Positions 1 through 7,565 of a stretch of 20,971 nucleotides of DNA are shown here, piece after piece; the first letter of the stretch is position 1, and each line of letters opens with the position of its first letter. The translations under genes and the position numbers were made by a program. A model generated the notes under the pieces. The model searched no databases, was not told the origin of the DNA, and worked only from the letters and a program-made list of their open reading frames with translations. The DNA is from JBMNNS01 sp050942625 (lineage in GTDB: Bacteria > Bacillota > Dethiobacteria > DTU022 > UBA8154): assembly GCA_050942625.1 (NCBI GenBank), contig JBMNNS010000025.1, positions 1 through 20,971 of the forward strand, in the 5' to 3' direction.

Positions 1-177
1 TAATTTTACAAAATTCCCAAAACAGAGGTTTTGCAGAAATGTATTAACAGTAATAAATACTATAGAAAATACATCTATCCTATTTCCTCAACCCCCGCAA
101 AAAAGGCGGTTATCTAATCTGGTAACTCAACTATAAGTTTTCATGGTAGTTGATATGTTCCCGCAATCAATAAAAAT

Positions 178-245
178 AAGGGTTTCCTGACATTGCCACA
201 TCCAGTAAAGCAGCTTGGAGAAAAGCTAAATGTCTGGAAACCCTT
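178..245. repeat. 17-bp imperfect inverted repeat
   Basis: The left arm AAGGGTTTCCTGACATT (178-194) is matched by the right arm AATGTCTGGAAACCCTT (229-245) with a single mismatch. The arms are separated by 34 bases. The right arm is not followed by a clean T tract, so a simple intrinsic terminator is unlikely. It may be a relic of a mobile-element end or a small structured repeat. Confidence 0.6.
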
Positions 246-451
246 TATTTACAAGCTTTTCAGTTCTTTATTCTTCAACCCTCGACATCAATGTAACGCA
301 CTCAACGTGCCTAGTTCAAGGAAACAAATCCACAAACCTAAAAAACCCCCAACCCCTTAAGAGCTTGATTGCTCCCTCCATTAAATTCTGGTTTATTGCC
401 TGAAAAAATTGTCGCAAATTGTAAAAAAGTTTTCTTCTCCTAATAACGCTA

Positions 452-479
452 AAACTACTCCTGGGAGTAGTTTCTTACT
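452..479. terminator. Hairpin, possible terminator
   Basis: AAACTACTCC (452-461) pairs perfectly with GGAGTAGTTT (464-473) across a two-base spacer and is followed on the plus strand by TTTCTT-like sequence. Read on the minus strand it is followed by TTTTAGCG, so it could also end transcripts from the dinB fragment, about 120 bases away. Confidence 0.4.
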
Positions 480-596
480 GGTTTTATTGCTCTGACTGAG
501 TATAACAATTCAAACTATGCGGTAGGATAATGATACCAACATTCTTCAAAACCCATCAAATTTCCTTCTACGATCTTAAAAATCTCCATCTTATTG

Positions 597-1325
597 TTAC
601 CCGCTAAGAACCTCACAAATCAGCGCTAATCCTGAACGTTCCCGGTTATCGTAACCGTTAGCATAGTTTTTAAAAACTACTCCGTTTTTACCAAAGGATG
701 AAATAAGTGCTTTATCGGGAAATTTTGCCAGATCACCTACAGTTTTAATGCCGTAAAGGTTACATTTCTTCTCTGTTGACGATCCTATCCCAGGAATTAT
801 TTTTACTGGAAGAGGCCAGATTGTGTCCGGCACATCTTCAGGCCAAATTGCCTTTATATTATCAGGCTTTGCAAGATCACTAGCTATTTTCGCCAGGAGT
901 TTATTAACGGATATTCCTACGCTGATAGGTAATTTAAGCTCTTTCTTTACTGCAGCACGAATCTGTTGAGCTGTTTTTAATCCCGTCCCCTTTTTTACCC
1001 CCAAATATGCCTCGTCAATGGAAACGGGTTCGATATCCGGCGTAAACCGTTCAAATATCGTCATGACCTGCTTTGATACTTCTTTATACCTTCGCATATT
1101 AACCGCCCGGAGAACTGCTTCAGGACACAGTTCTAAGGCTTTCTTCATTGGCATGGCTGATCTGACACCGTATTCTCTCGCTTCGTAAGAACAGGTAGAA
1201 ACTACTCCACGGGCTTTTGGATTACCGCCGACAATTACAGGCTTGCCTTGGAGCTCAGGATGATCAAGCTGTTCGACCGAGGCGAAAAAGGCATCGAGGT
1301 CGCAAAGGAGAATGTCCTGCTTCAT
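597..1325 (-). pseudogene. dinB: Truncated Y-family DNA polymerase (DinB / Pol IV), lacks little finger
   Basis: This is a translesion DNA polymerase of the DinB family. The start at 1325 (MKQDILLCDLDAFFASVEQ) matches the usual DinB N-terminus and follows a GGAGG-rich stretch that also encodes the end of the upstream frame. Catalytic residues are present: Asp9 in CDLDAFF and Asp104-Glu105 in SIDEAYLG. The finger motif STCSYEAREYGV (residues 43-54) and the thumb helix-hairpin-helix PGIGSSTEKKCNLYGI (178-193) are also visible. The protein ends at 242 residues, just after ANGYDNRE, where family members of about 350-420 residues go on into the little-finger DNA-binding domain. No continuation appears in the other frames. 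The last dozen residues look like random read-through, so I call it a truncated remnant. A functional short polymerase cannot be excluded. Confidence 0.8.
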
Positions 1326-1335
1326 TTGAAAAGTT

Positions 1336-1977
1336 TTACTCCCTCCTCCCCAATAATATGTCCTGCATCTTGTCCTTAACTGCTGGATTAAAGGCTTCCG
1401 CATTAGTATAGAGCCAGTCGAAAGCAGTTTTAAAACTTTTCCCGGCATAATAAAGACCTTTGGTGATGTCATTTGACGTTTTTTGTAATGTACGGGGTTT
1501 CAGCCCAGTGTTTTCAGAAATTTTTTCGTTCATGGCTGCCATGAGTGTTTGATTTCCATAAACTCTTAACCTGGAGCTTGGGGTCCTCTTCCTTCCGGAA
1601 CAGTGGATATCTGCGGATGAATGTAACTCTATCCAGGCTCTAATAAAACCTTTATCATTGACAGACCCGGCGGGATAGCAACTTGTGCCTGATCATCAGG
1701 TAATTCTGCTCAGGCCTCGATGTTATACCCCAGAGAATACCCAAAATATATGCCCCTGCATCTGTAGTCGTATCCAATTTTGTTGGAGTTGCAGGCTTGG
1801 TTTTTCGATAGAAAGGATCCACGTAACCCGCAGCCCTGAACTTTCTGGCAATAATCCTAGCCATGCTGGGAGTGACGTTAAGCATACACCTGCTATTTCG
1901 GAGGTGCTCTTTCCTTCTTTTCGCCAGGAAAGCCACTGTTCTGCAGCTAATTTCTGGCCTTTTGTAGTGATCTCCAT
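1336..1977 (-). pseudogene. Frameshifted HTH plus LAGLIDADG-like endonuclease-type protein
   Basis: Three minus-strand frames join into one plausible protein of about 214 residues. Frame A starts at ATG 1977, six bases after AAGGAAAG, and gives MEITTKGQKLAAEQWLSWRK then EGKSTSEIA. Near 1885-1893 it shifts to frame B, which continues the helix-turn-helix as MLNVTPSMARIIARKFRAAG and goes on to AYILGILWGITS and YLMIRHK. Near 1665-1690 it shifts to frame C, which gives FIRAWIELHSSADIH, LRVYGNQTLMAAMNEKI and then ITKGLYYAGKSFKTAFDWLY, ending at 1336. The AYILGILWG and FIRAWIELHSS segments and the C-terminal GKSFKTAFDWLYTNAEAF segment resemble the two motif regions and closing helix of LAGLIDADG-type proteins. 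That assignment rests on pattern memory, not a search. The last codons contain the dinB ribosome binding site, so the two genes were probably co-transcribed. Confidence 0.5.
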
Positions 1978-2084
1978 AAGCTACTTTCCTTAGGATTGCA
2001 GCCAGACAACCCGGCTTTTCTCCGGTAATACAAACTAAAGCAGATCAGTATGTAGCTACCCAACTAACCAAGGATTCATATCTA

Positions 2085-2571
2085 TCATCCCAGTGCCTCT
2101 ATTTCTTTAATTAAGCTCACTAATTTGCTAAAATAAAACTCGTTTACCTTTGCTTCAAAAATCATTGGCAGGCTGGCTTCTTTTTTATATGGCAACAATG
2201 CCTTTTTCCCAACTTTTGAAGCCTCGCGAAAAATAGAAGCCATTACCTTATCTAACTTTGTATTGCTATCATAAAGCTCCGACGCTTTTTGCTCAAAAAT
2301 CGCAATGTTTTCTTCTATTTCTGCCTTTGTTAACGGCGTCCTGATGAAATCTGAGTATTGCATGCTTTCCTTGTAGGAATTAATGACTCCATTAATAATG
2401 TCTTTTACCTCAATAGTAGACATCTCCATCATTTTTGCTGTTGTTTCTATCGTTAAGTCCTGGGCGGAATATAATTCTAGGATATTGCGCTCATTGCGGG
2501 AAAGGCCGGAGTAAAACTTTTCGTCCTTTATAATATTTTCATATATAAACTTGTTTTTTTTTAAATGGCAT
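2085..2571 (-). pseudogene. Small HTH-like protein, frame broken at a run of nine A
   Basis: I do not recognise this family. A continuous frame from 2432 to 2085 gives 115 residues starting MMEMSTIEVKDIINGV, but the same frame stays open upstream without a start until an A9 run (plus-strand T9 at 2554-2562). An ATG at 2571, six bases after GGAGGG (2578-2583), reads MPFKKK and then falls into a stop in a different frame. Removing one A would join ATG 2571 to the long frame and give about 163 residues. The restored N-terminal third, GLSRNERNILELYSAQDL followed by TIETTAKMMEMSTIEVKDII, looks like a sigma region 4 or LuxR-like helix-turn-helix. The rest is charged and helical. It may be a pseudogene, a slippage-controlled gene or a sequencing error; translation could also start at 2432. 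Confidence 0.45.
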
Positions 2572-2901
2572 TAACAGCCCTCCAAATTATGAGAAAGATA
2601 GAAAAATTCTTTCAATAATTATATTTTCGGCAAAATGCGGTTATCTTCCTTTTAAATTTTATGTAAAGTTTTGTCGAATACCTTTACGGCTTTCACCGAG
2701 ACAATCCCAACAAATGAAATCAACATTATAAACAGCTTGGTATGGGGTCCACAGATTTTTCCTGTATTGCAAGCTCTATGCATGCCGCATTCTTAGTTTC
2801 CTTTGCCAGTAAAGTATTGGCTTCTGCTTATTCCCGTTGCTTTACAGAAGTAAAGCCGACACGAAGAAAAAGGATACAGGACACTATAAGATACATAATA
2901 A
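2572..2901. other. Non-coding, probably decayed sequence
   Basis: Apart from the ribosome binding site of the minus-strand gene at 2578-2583, nothing convincing is seen. Short open stretches exist in several frames on both strands but are interrupted by stops and carry no recognisable motif. The neighbouring helicase fragment suggests this is eroded DNA. Confidence 0.4.
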
Positions 2902-3117
2902 ATAACTTGCTGTTCTTTACCAAGCCCTCTGTCAGCGGGTTTTCGGGATATCGCTTTAGATGAGTTGTCAGTATTCTATGTAGGAATAACGCGAGCACGA
3001 AAACAGGTGTTTGTTTCAGCGAGCTCCAAAAGGATAGACTATTTTGGAAGCGAAAAGAGCAGTGTCTTTTCCTGTTTGGTGACTATCAATGGTGTAAATA
3101 TGGTGGCAACTCCATAG
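2902..3117 (+). pseudogene. C-terminal fragment of a UvrD/Rep-like SF1 helicase
   Basis: The frame opens after two stop codons (2896-2901) and has no plausible start. It encodes LSAGFRDIALDELSVFYVG followed by ITRARKQVFVSASSKR. LSVFYVGITRARKQVFVS is a clear match to superfamily 1A helicase motif VI (xxFYVAxTRA+xxL), found near the C-terminus of UvrD, PcrA, Rep and related enzymes. All ATPase motifs upstream (Walker A and B, Q motif) are missing. The last codons before TAG at 3115 look unrelated to a helicase and coincide with a candidate insertion-sequence end beginning near 3093. This is a remnant, not a functional gene. Confidence 0.7.
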
Positions 3118-3170
3118 GGGTGTGCAAAAGCGGTGCATCTTTTAACGATTTGATTTGAGCGGTGCATTTT
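3093..3170. mobile_element. Possible IS21-type insertion sequence end
   Basis: From TGTAAATATGG (3093) onward the sequence carries two exact copies of AGCGGTGCAT (3129-3138 and 3158-3167), spaced 29 bases start to start. Repeated short motifs just inside a TG-starting terminus are typical of IS21-family ends. The end sits where helicase-like coding sequence stops making sense. No istA or istB is present, so at most a relic remains. The family call is from memory of similar ends and is weak. Confidence 0.3.
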
Positions 3171-3244
3171 ATCAATAGGTAGTACCTTTGCCAAATATTT
3201 TTTATTTACAGGTGGTTTTAAATTACCCAAAAGCCAGCAATGAG

Positions 3245-3275
3245 GCCGTTCTAGCATTTTAGCAGAACGGCTTTT
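3245..3275 (+). terminator. Rho-independent terminator
   Basis: GCCGTTCT (3245-3252) pairs perfectly with AGAACGGC (3264-3271), with an 11-base loop and a TTTT tail (3272-3275). It points along the plus strand, downstream of the helicase remnant and IS-like end. Confidence 0.6.
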
Positions 3276-3334
3276 ATCAATGGCAAACGATTGAAGGGTT
3301 TTGCATGAAAGATTGCTTTAAGGTCACATAGTTA

Positions 3335-3805
3335 TCATCGCCGCAGTGATGCACGAAGCCGCAATGGATGAAGGAGCAAATTCAGCGCATCAATAATATT
3401 GGTTACAACAATGTCCGCATGAAGTAACGCTGCTACTGAACATCCCTCTTGACCGATAACTGCAATAGACAAGTCAGCCTGCTTAAACATTTCCAGATCG
3501 TTATTTCCATTCCCGATGGCTGCAGACCCTGCCGGATTAAGGGTAGCTATGAAATTTGCCTTATCAATCGTTCCATGCTCAGAATTTACAGTAAATATTT
3601 TGATATCCAGCTCCCGGGCTACCTGGGCTCCAGTTCCGAAAGTATCGGCTGTTAATAAGTAAATATTGAGTTTATCCCTTAATTGCCCAATCAATTGGGC
3701 AACACCATCAGGCAATAGGCCATCAGTTGTCAAGGTGCCATTCATATCCAAAACCAAATGATGGAGTTCTAAGTCGTCTCCCCCTGGAATTGATACTCTG
3801 ATCAT
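3335..3805 (-). CDS. HAD-superfamily, soluble P-type-ATPase-like protein
   Basis: A 156-residue HAD-fold protein resembling the stand-alone soluble P-type ATPase-like group. Motif I is LVLDMNGTLT, with nucleophile Asp20. Asn22 replaces the usual second Asp of phosphatases, which recalls the DKTGT of P-type ATPases. Motif II is the Thr in LLTAD (residues 50-54), motif III is Lys82 and motif IV is IGNGNNDLEMF (97-107). No cap domain or membrane segment is visible. The ATG at 3805 is preferred over GTG 3811 because GGGAG lies eight bases upstream of the ATG and only two from the GTG. The substrate is unknown. It is divergent from pstS, with about 170 bases of shared upstream region, but no functional link is shown. 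Confidence 0.8.
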   Translation of the reverse strand: MIRVSIPGGDDLELHHLVLDMNGTLTTDGLLPDGVAQLIGQLRDKLNIYLLTADTFGTGAQVARELDIKIFTVNSEHGTIDKANFIATLNPAGSAAIGNGNNDLEMFKQADLSIAVIGQEGCSVAALLHADIVVTNIIDALNLLLHPLRLRASLRR

Positions 3806-3840
3806 AACCACTACTCCCTTTCCTTATTTTCCAATTACAT

Positions 3841-3939
3841 TATAAATACAGATTACTTTATAATACAGATTTTGAGCCTATAGTTTTACGTTATATTATA
3901 GCAAAAAACAATTGGACTAACAGCAATGAGTTATATGAT
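3841..3939 (+). promoter_or_regulatory. Candidate pst upstream control region
   Basis: TATAAATACAGATT (3841-3854) is partly repeated as TATAATACAGATT (3859-3871), so ATACAGATT recurs 17 bases apart. Downstream, TTGGAC (3912-3917) and TATGAT (3934-3939) are 16 bases apart and could be a sigma-70-like promoter for pstS. The direct repeat could bind a regulator such as PhoP/PhoB, but it does not clearly match the Bacillus TTAACA-type Pho box. Confidence 0.3.
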
Positions 3940-3977
3940 ACTGTAATATAAAAATACATAAATAGGAGGTTGTAATA

Positions 3978-4892
3978 GTGAAGAGGGGAATATGGTTAAG
4001 TGTATTGCTATGTTGTATTCTTGCTTTTACTATGCTGGCTGGCTGTACAAGCAATGAATCGGGTAATGAGAATAATGCAGTTCCAACAGAGGACTACTCT
4101 ATTAAAATCGGAGGCTCCAGTACCCTCGCACCCATCATAGCTCAATGTGCTGATAATTTTACTGAAGAATTCAAAACCTGGAATAAAGTTGATGCCAGCT
4201 TGCCGGAAGAACCCATTGTTATATTTGTGTCAACCGGTGGTTCTGGTTTTGGCCTGAAATCAGCTCTTGATGGGACATTTGACTTTGGTATGGTGAGTAA
4301 AAATCTAAAAGATGATGAAAAAGAGCAGTTTGCCAACGGCAGCATTACCCAGTTGGGTTCCGATGTATTGGTTATTGGTGTTAATTCAGAAAATCCAGTT
4401 GCCCAAATAAAGCCCGACCTGACAACTGAAGAGCTGGTAAGTATTTTCTCGGGCAAGATTAAAAATTGGCAAGAACTTGATCCAGCCTTACCCGACCGTT
4501 CAATTGTAGTTGCTGTTCGTGATCTGGGCGGCGGGGCCAGTGAAGTTTTTGATTCGGCAGTTATGAAAGGTACCCCCATATCCGATGAGGCTTTACAAAT
4601 TCCTTCCATGGGCGCGTTGGCAGGTAAGATAATGGAAAATACAGATACCATAGGTTATGTGTCCAGCGGATTGGTTAACCAGAATCCTGATAAAATAACA
4701 CCCCTTAGTGTTGATGGTATCGCACCTACCTTGGAAAATATCAACTCAGGGGCATATAAAATTGGCCGGCCGCTGCTCCTGGTTAGCAAAGATAAACCGG
4801 ATAATATGGAACAGAAGTTTTTAGATTATCTGCTATCCGAGAAAGGCCTAGGAGTAGTAGAGGAACTAGGTTATGTCCCGGTTGCTCACTAG
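3978..4892 (+). CDS. pstS: Phosphate ABC transporter substrate-binding lipoprotein PstS
   Basis: This is the high-affinity phosphate-binding component, anchored outside the membrane. It starts at GTG 3978, seven bases after TAGGAGGT. Residues 1-23 form a lipoprotein signal peptide ending in LAGC, with Cys23 as the lipidation site. The mature protein has the PstS-type phosphate pocket signature IKIGGSSTLAPI (about residues 41-52), then FVSTGGSGFGLKSALDGTFD and VAVRDLGGGASEVFDSAV, typical of the PBP-like family. The length of 304 residues is normal. It heads pstSCAB and is separated from pstC by a hairpin terminator that probably makes it more abundant than the membrane parts. Confidence 0.92.
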   Translation: MKRGIWLSVLLCCILAFTMLAGCTSNESGNENNAVPTEDYSIKIGGSSTLAPIIAQCADNFTEEFKTWNKVDASLPEEPIVIFVSTGGSGFGLKSALDGTFDFGMVSKNLKDDEKEQFANGSITQLGSDVLVIGVNSENPVAQIKPDLTTEELVSIFSGKIKNWQELDPALPDRSIVVAVRDLGGGASEVFDSAVMKGTPISDEALQIPSMGALAGKIMENTDTIGYVSSGLVNQNPDKITPLSVDGIAPTLENINSGAYKIGRPLLLVSKDKPDNMEQKFLDYLLSEKGLGVVEELGYVPVAH

Positions 4893-4909
4893 TAATCTGT
4901 AACATTATG

Positions 4910-4939
4910 ACGGGCAGGTAATACCTGCTCGTTTGTTTT
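4910..4939 (+). terminator. Intra-operon terminator between pstS and pstC
   Basis: ACGGGCAGGT (4910-4919) pairs with ACCTGCTCGT (4923-4932) with one G-T wobble and a three-base loop, followed by TTGTTTT. It lies 18 bases after the pstS stop and about 35 before the pstC start, where partial termination would lower pstCAB relative to pstS. Confidence 0.65.
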
Positions 4940-4965
4940 AACATCAGTAAAGAAGGTCACAGCAA

Positions 4966-5859
4966 TTGATATATCCAGGTACAGAGTTAAAGGAAAAGAT
5001 AATCAGCTCCATCATAATTAGTGCAGCAACTGTTTCTTCGCTGCTGCTCTTGGCTATGTTGATCTTTATATTGCGAGAGAGCTGGCCTATCTGGTCGCAA
5101 ATTGGGGTAAGCGGTTTTATAAGCGGATCAAGCTGGAGGCCTCTAAACACTCCGCCTGAAATCGGTATCCTGTCTATGATCGTCAGTACGATGTGGGTTG
5201 CAGGAGGGGCTTTGCTTATTGCGGCTCCACTGGGATTTGGGTGTGCTATATTTTTGGCCGAATTTGCTCCAAAACCACTTGCTGCAATTTTACGTCCGGT
5301 TATAAATATGCTCACAGGTATCCCCTCCGTTGTTTATGGTTTTTTAGGGGCAGCAGTTTTGGTGAAATTTTTTGAAGTGAAATTTGACCTGGCCAGCGGA
5401 GAATCTCTTTTTGCTGCCTCTTTGATACTGGCAATAATGGTCATTCCATTTATAGTGGCCAACTCTGAAGCTGCACTGCGTTCAGTAGCATCAGAATACC
5501 GCCATGCCGGCATTGCTCTAGGGGTTTCAAGACAGTATCTGACAATACGCATCTTGGTTCCCTTAGCACGAAAAGGGATGTTGGGTGCACTGGTACTGGC
5601 CTTTGGACGAGCTATGGGGGAAACGATGGCTGTGCTCATGCTGGCTGGAAATACGCTGCGTGTGCCTGGTTCATGGTTTGATAAGGGTGAACCATTGTCG
5701 GCATTGATCGCCCTGGAGCTGGGAAGCAGCACACCGGGCAGCACTCATTACCAGGCTTTGTTTGCTGCAGGACTGGTCCTGGTCTTAATGGTCATTGCCG
5801 TGAATATAGGCATAAACCTTCTTTTGAACCGATTGCAAAAGGGGGGTGATTTTTTATGA
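4966..5859 (+). CDS. pstC: Phosphate ABC transporter permease PstC
   Basis: One of the two membrane subunits of the phosphate importer. It starts at TTG 4966, eight bases after AGAAGGT. The 297-residue protein has about six hydrophobic segments, the first near residues 10-35, and a large loop before the second. The EAA-type loop that contacts the ATPase is HAGIALGVSRQYLTIRILVP (about residues 179-198), followed by the conserved GRAMGETMAVLMLAGN. The stop overlaps the pstA start (ATGA at 5856-5859), indicating translational coupling. Confidence 0.92.
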   Translation: MIYPGTELKEKIISSIIISAATVSSLLLLAMLIFILRESWPIWSQIGVSGFISGSSWRPLNTPPEIGILSMIVSTMWVAGGALLIAAPLGFGCAIFLAEFAPKPLAAILRPVINMLTGIPSVVYGFLGAAVLVKFFEVKFDLASGESLFAASLILAIMVIPFIVANSEAALRSVASEYRHAGIALGVSRQYLTIRILVPLARKGMLGALVLAFGRAMGETMAVLMLAGNTLRVPGSWFDKGEPLSALIALELGSSTPGSTHYQALFAAGLVLVLMVIAVNIGINLLLNRLQKGGDFL

Positions 5860-6698
5860 AAAAAGCCATTAGAGATCAGCTGCTATTGGGCTGGTTCTGG
5901 GTATCCGGGCTTCTCATACTGGTGATTTTACTGGCTATAATAACCTACCTCATCTGGCGTGGGGGGCCATTTATCAACAGCGAATTTATATTAGAGAGCC
6001 CCGGCGGATTTCCCCTGGGTACTGAGGGGGGAATATTCCCAGCTATAAAAGGAACTCTATGGCTAATTTTGCTGGCTTTAGTCATATCCATTGTTCCAGG
6101 CTTGCTGACAGCTATATACCTAAGTGAATACGGGCGCAGCGGACGCCTGGCTGAAATTATTAACCTTTTGGTACAAAGCATGGCCGGGATACCTTCAATT
6201 ATTATCGGTTTGTTCGTTTATGCTCTGGGGGTTGTCACCCTGGGCTGGGGAATATCACTACTGGCTGGAGGGTTAGCCCTGGCTATAATGGTTTTCCCGG
6301 TTATTGTAATATCCAGTCGGGATGCTCTCCTGGCAGTTGATGAGAATTATAGATTGGTGGCAAACTCTTTGGGGGTTTCCAAATTCTATACATTATATCG
6401 GGTCATTTTTCCAAGGGCAGCAGCAGGCATAACTGCCGGAGTGTTACTGTCGTTAGGGTATGCAGCTGGAGCCACCGCCCCGATCATGGTAACTGCAGCT
6501 GCCGTTATAGCCAGTTCATCGGGTGCTTTACTGGAACCGGTTATGGCTTTGCCATATCATCTCTATATACTATTTAATGAGCATATATCTATAAACCATG
6601 CTTATGCAACAGCTCTAGTATTGGTTAGCTTGCTTTTGTTTATTAATATTCTGGCATTATCGTTGAGCAACTTACAAGAGAGGATAAATAGACATTGA
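5856..6698 (+). CDS. pstA: Phosphate ABC transporter permease PstA
   Basis: This is the second membrane subunit of the phosphate importer, 280 residues with about six hydrophobic segments. The first is at residues 10-35. The ATPase-contacting loop reads NSLGVSKFYTLYRVIFPRAA and is followed by GYAAGATAPIMVTAA, both typical of PstA. The ATG overlaps the pstC stop, with GGGGGG eight to thirteen bases upstream. Its own stop overlaps the TTG start of pstB (TTGA at 6695-6698), so the three genes are tightly coupled. Confidence 0.92.
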   Translation: MKKAIRDQLLLGWFWVSGLLILVILLAIITYLIWRGGPFINSEFILESPGGFPLGTEGGIFPAIKGTLWLILLALVISIVPGLLTAIYLSEYGRSGRLAEIINLLVQSMAGIPSIIIGLFVYALGVVTLGWGISLLAGGLALAIMVFPVIVISSRDALLAVDENYRLVANSLGVSKFYTLYRVIFPRAAAGITAGVLLSLGYAAGATAPIMVTAAAVIASSSGALLEPVMALPYHLYILFNEHISINHAYATALVLVSLLLFINILALSLSNLQERINRH

Positions 6699-7444
6699 AT
6701 GCGGTTGAATTTATAGATTTTCATACTTTTTATGGCCCAAAGGCGGTTTTGCAAAATATTAACGTGGAGTTTGGCTCTAATTCCATTACTGCCATAATAG
6801 GGCCTTCAGGATGCGGCAAAACAACGTTGTTACGCAGTATTAATCGTACTGCAGAAATGGAAAGAGGGTTTAAAAGCCAAGGTGACATAAGGGTACTGGG
6901 GGAATCAATAAAGGAAATAAGGAATGTGTCGATCTTGCGCCGACGGGTAGGTATGGTTTACCAGACTCCGGTAGCCTTGCCTCTAAGCATAAAGGAAAAT
7001 GTACTCTTCGGCCCGAGATATTATGGAGTGAAAAACCGCTCGGATTTAGATGCCATAACGGAAAAATCTCTGCGTCAGGTAGCCCTGTGGGATGAAGTAA
7101 AGGATCGCCTTAAGCAACCTGCGGCACAGCTATCTGGCGGCCAGAAGCAGCGCCTGGCCATAGCCCGGGCATTAGCGGTAGAGCCCCGGGTATTACTCCT
7201 GGATGAACCTTGCTCCAGTCTCGATCCGGCTTCCACCGGGCTGATTGAAGATTTATTATCCCAACTAGCGGAGGGATTGTGTATTATTATTGTTACCCAT
7301 AACCTTTTTCAAGCCCGCCGGATATCCAATGAGACCGCCTTTATACTGGACGGCCAGCTTATAGAAAAAGCACCAACCAAAAAACTATTTGAGTCTCCTG
7401 ACAGCCCTAAAACCCAAGGATTTGTTTCCGGTTTATTCGGGTAA
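6695..7444 (+). CDS. pstB: Phosphate ABC transporter ATP-binding protein PstB
   Basis: This ATPase subunit energises phosphate import on the cytoplasmic side. The 249 residues carry all ABC motifs: Walker A GPSGCGKTT (36-44), Q-loop Gln90 in VYQTPVALP, signature LSGGQKQRLAIARAL (146-160), Walker B VLLLDEP (166-172) and H-loop His202. The FYGPKAVLQNINVEF start and the KTQGFVSGLFG end are PstB-like. The start is TTG 6695, overlapping pstA, with AGAGAGGA about nine bases upstream. No phoU follows, unlike many pst operons, and no clear terminator is seen directly after the stop. Confidence 0.9.
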   Translation: MNAVEFIDFHTFYGPKAVLQNINVEFGSNSITAIIGPSGCGKTTLLRSINRTAEMERGFKSQGDIRVLGESIKEIRNVSILRRRVGMVYQTPVALPLSIKENVLFGPRYYGVKNRSDLDAITEKSLRQVALWDEVKDRLKQPAAQLSGGQKQRLAIARALAVEPRVLLLDEPCSSLDPASTGLIEDLLSQLAEGLCIIIVTHNLFQARRISNETAFILDGQLIEKAPTKKLFESPDSPKTQGFVSGLFG

Positions 7445-7522
7445 AGATATCAAGTTTTGTCGCCGCATCTTTAACCTGCGCTGGTAGCTTTTAATATACC
7501 GATGGGTAGTCGAAGCTTACTT

Positions 7523-7537
7523 CTATTTGTGAAAATT
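7523..7537. promoter_or_regulatory. Candidate CodY box upstream of codY
   Basis: CTATTTGTGAAAATT matches the CodY consensus AATTTTCWGAAAATT at 11 of 15 positions, with the right half-site GAAAATT intact. It lies about 30 bases upstream of the candidate codY -35 element, which suggests autoregulation. The region is AT-rich, so a chance match is possible. Confidence 0.3.
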
Positions 7538-7565
7538 TATAAAAGGAAGAAATGATTATTTAAAT

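Larger units (their letters stand above)
1..596. other. Non-coding stretch with two inverted repeats
   Basis: I see no convincing gene here in any frame. The stretch is AT-rich. It holds a 17-base imperfect inverted repeat at 178-194 and 229-245, with one mismatch and a 34-base spacer, and a compact hairpin at 452-473. It lies downstream of the truncated DNA polymerase IV gene, and none of its frames resembles the missing little-finger domain of that protein. A short minus-strand reading frame starting at an ATG near 590 ends within about 25 codons and is not recognisable. Confidence 0.6.

Noticed and set aside
1336..1472. N-terminal extension of DinB to 1472
   Set aside because: The 49 extra residues overlap the upstream frame and do not resemble DinB; the normal N-terminus and a ribosome binding site support 1325.
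1336..1542. Independent 68-residue gene upstream of dinB
   Set aside because: Its frame continues upstream beyond the ATG with matching LAGLIDADG-like sequence, so it is better read as the C-terminal piece of the frameshifted gene at 1336-1977.
2742..2963. Plus-strand 73-residue open frame
   Set aside because: No family features. It overlaps the helicase remnant in a different frame, where motif VI shows which frame was coding.
3039..3257. Minus-strand 72-residue open frame
   Set aside because: It runs through the terminator hairpin and the IS-like repeats and has no recognisable motif.
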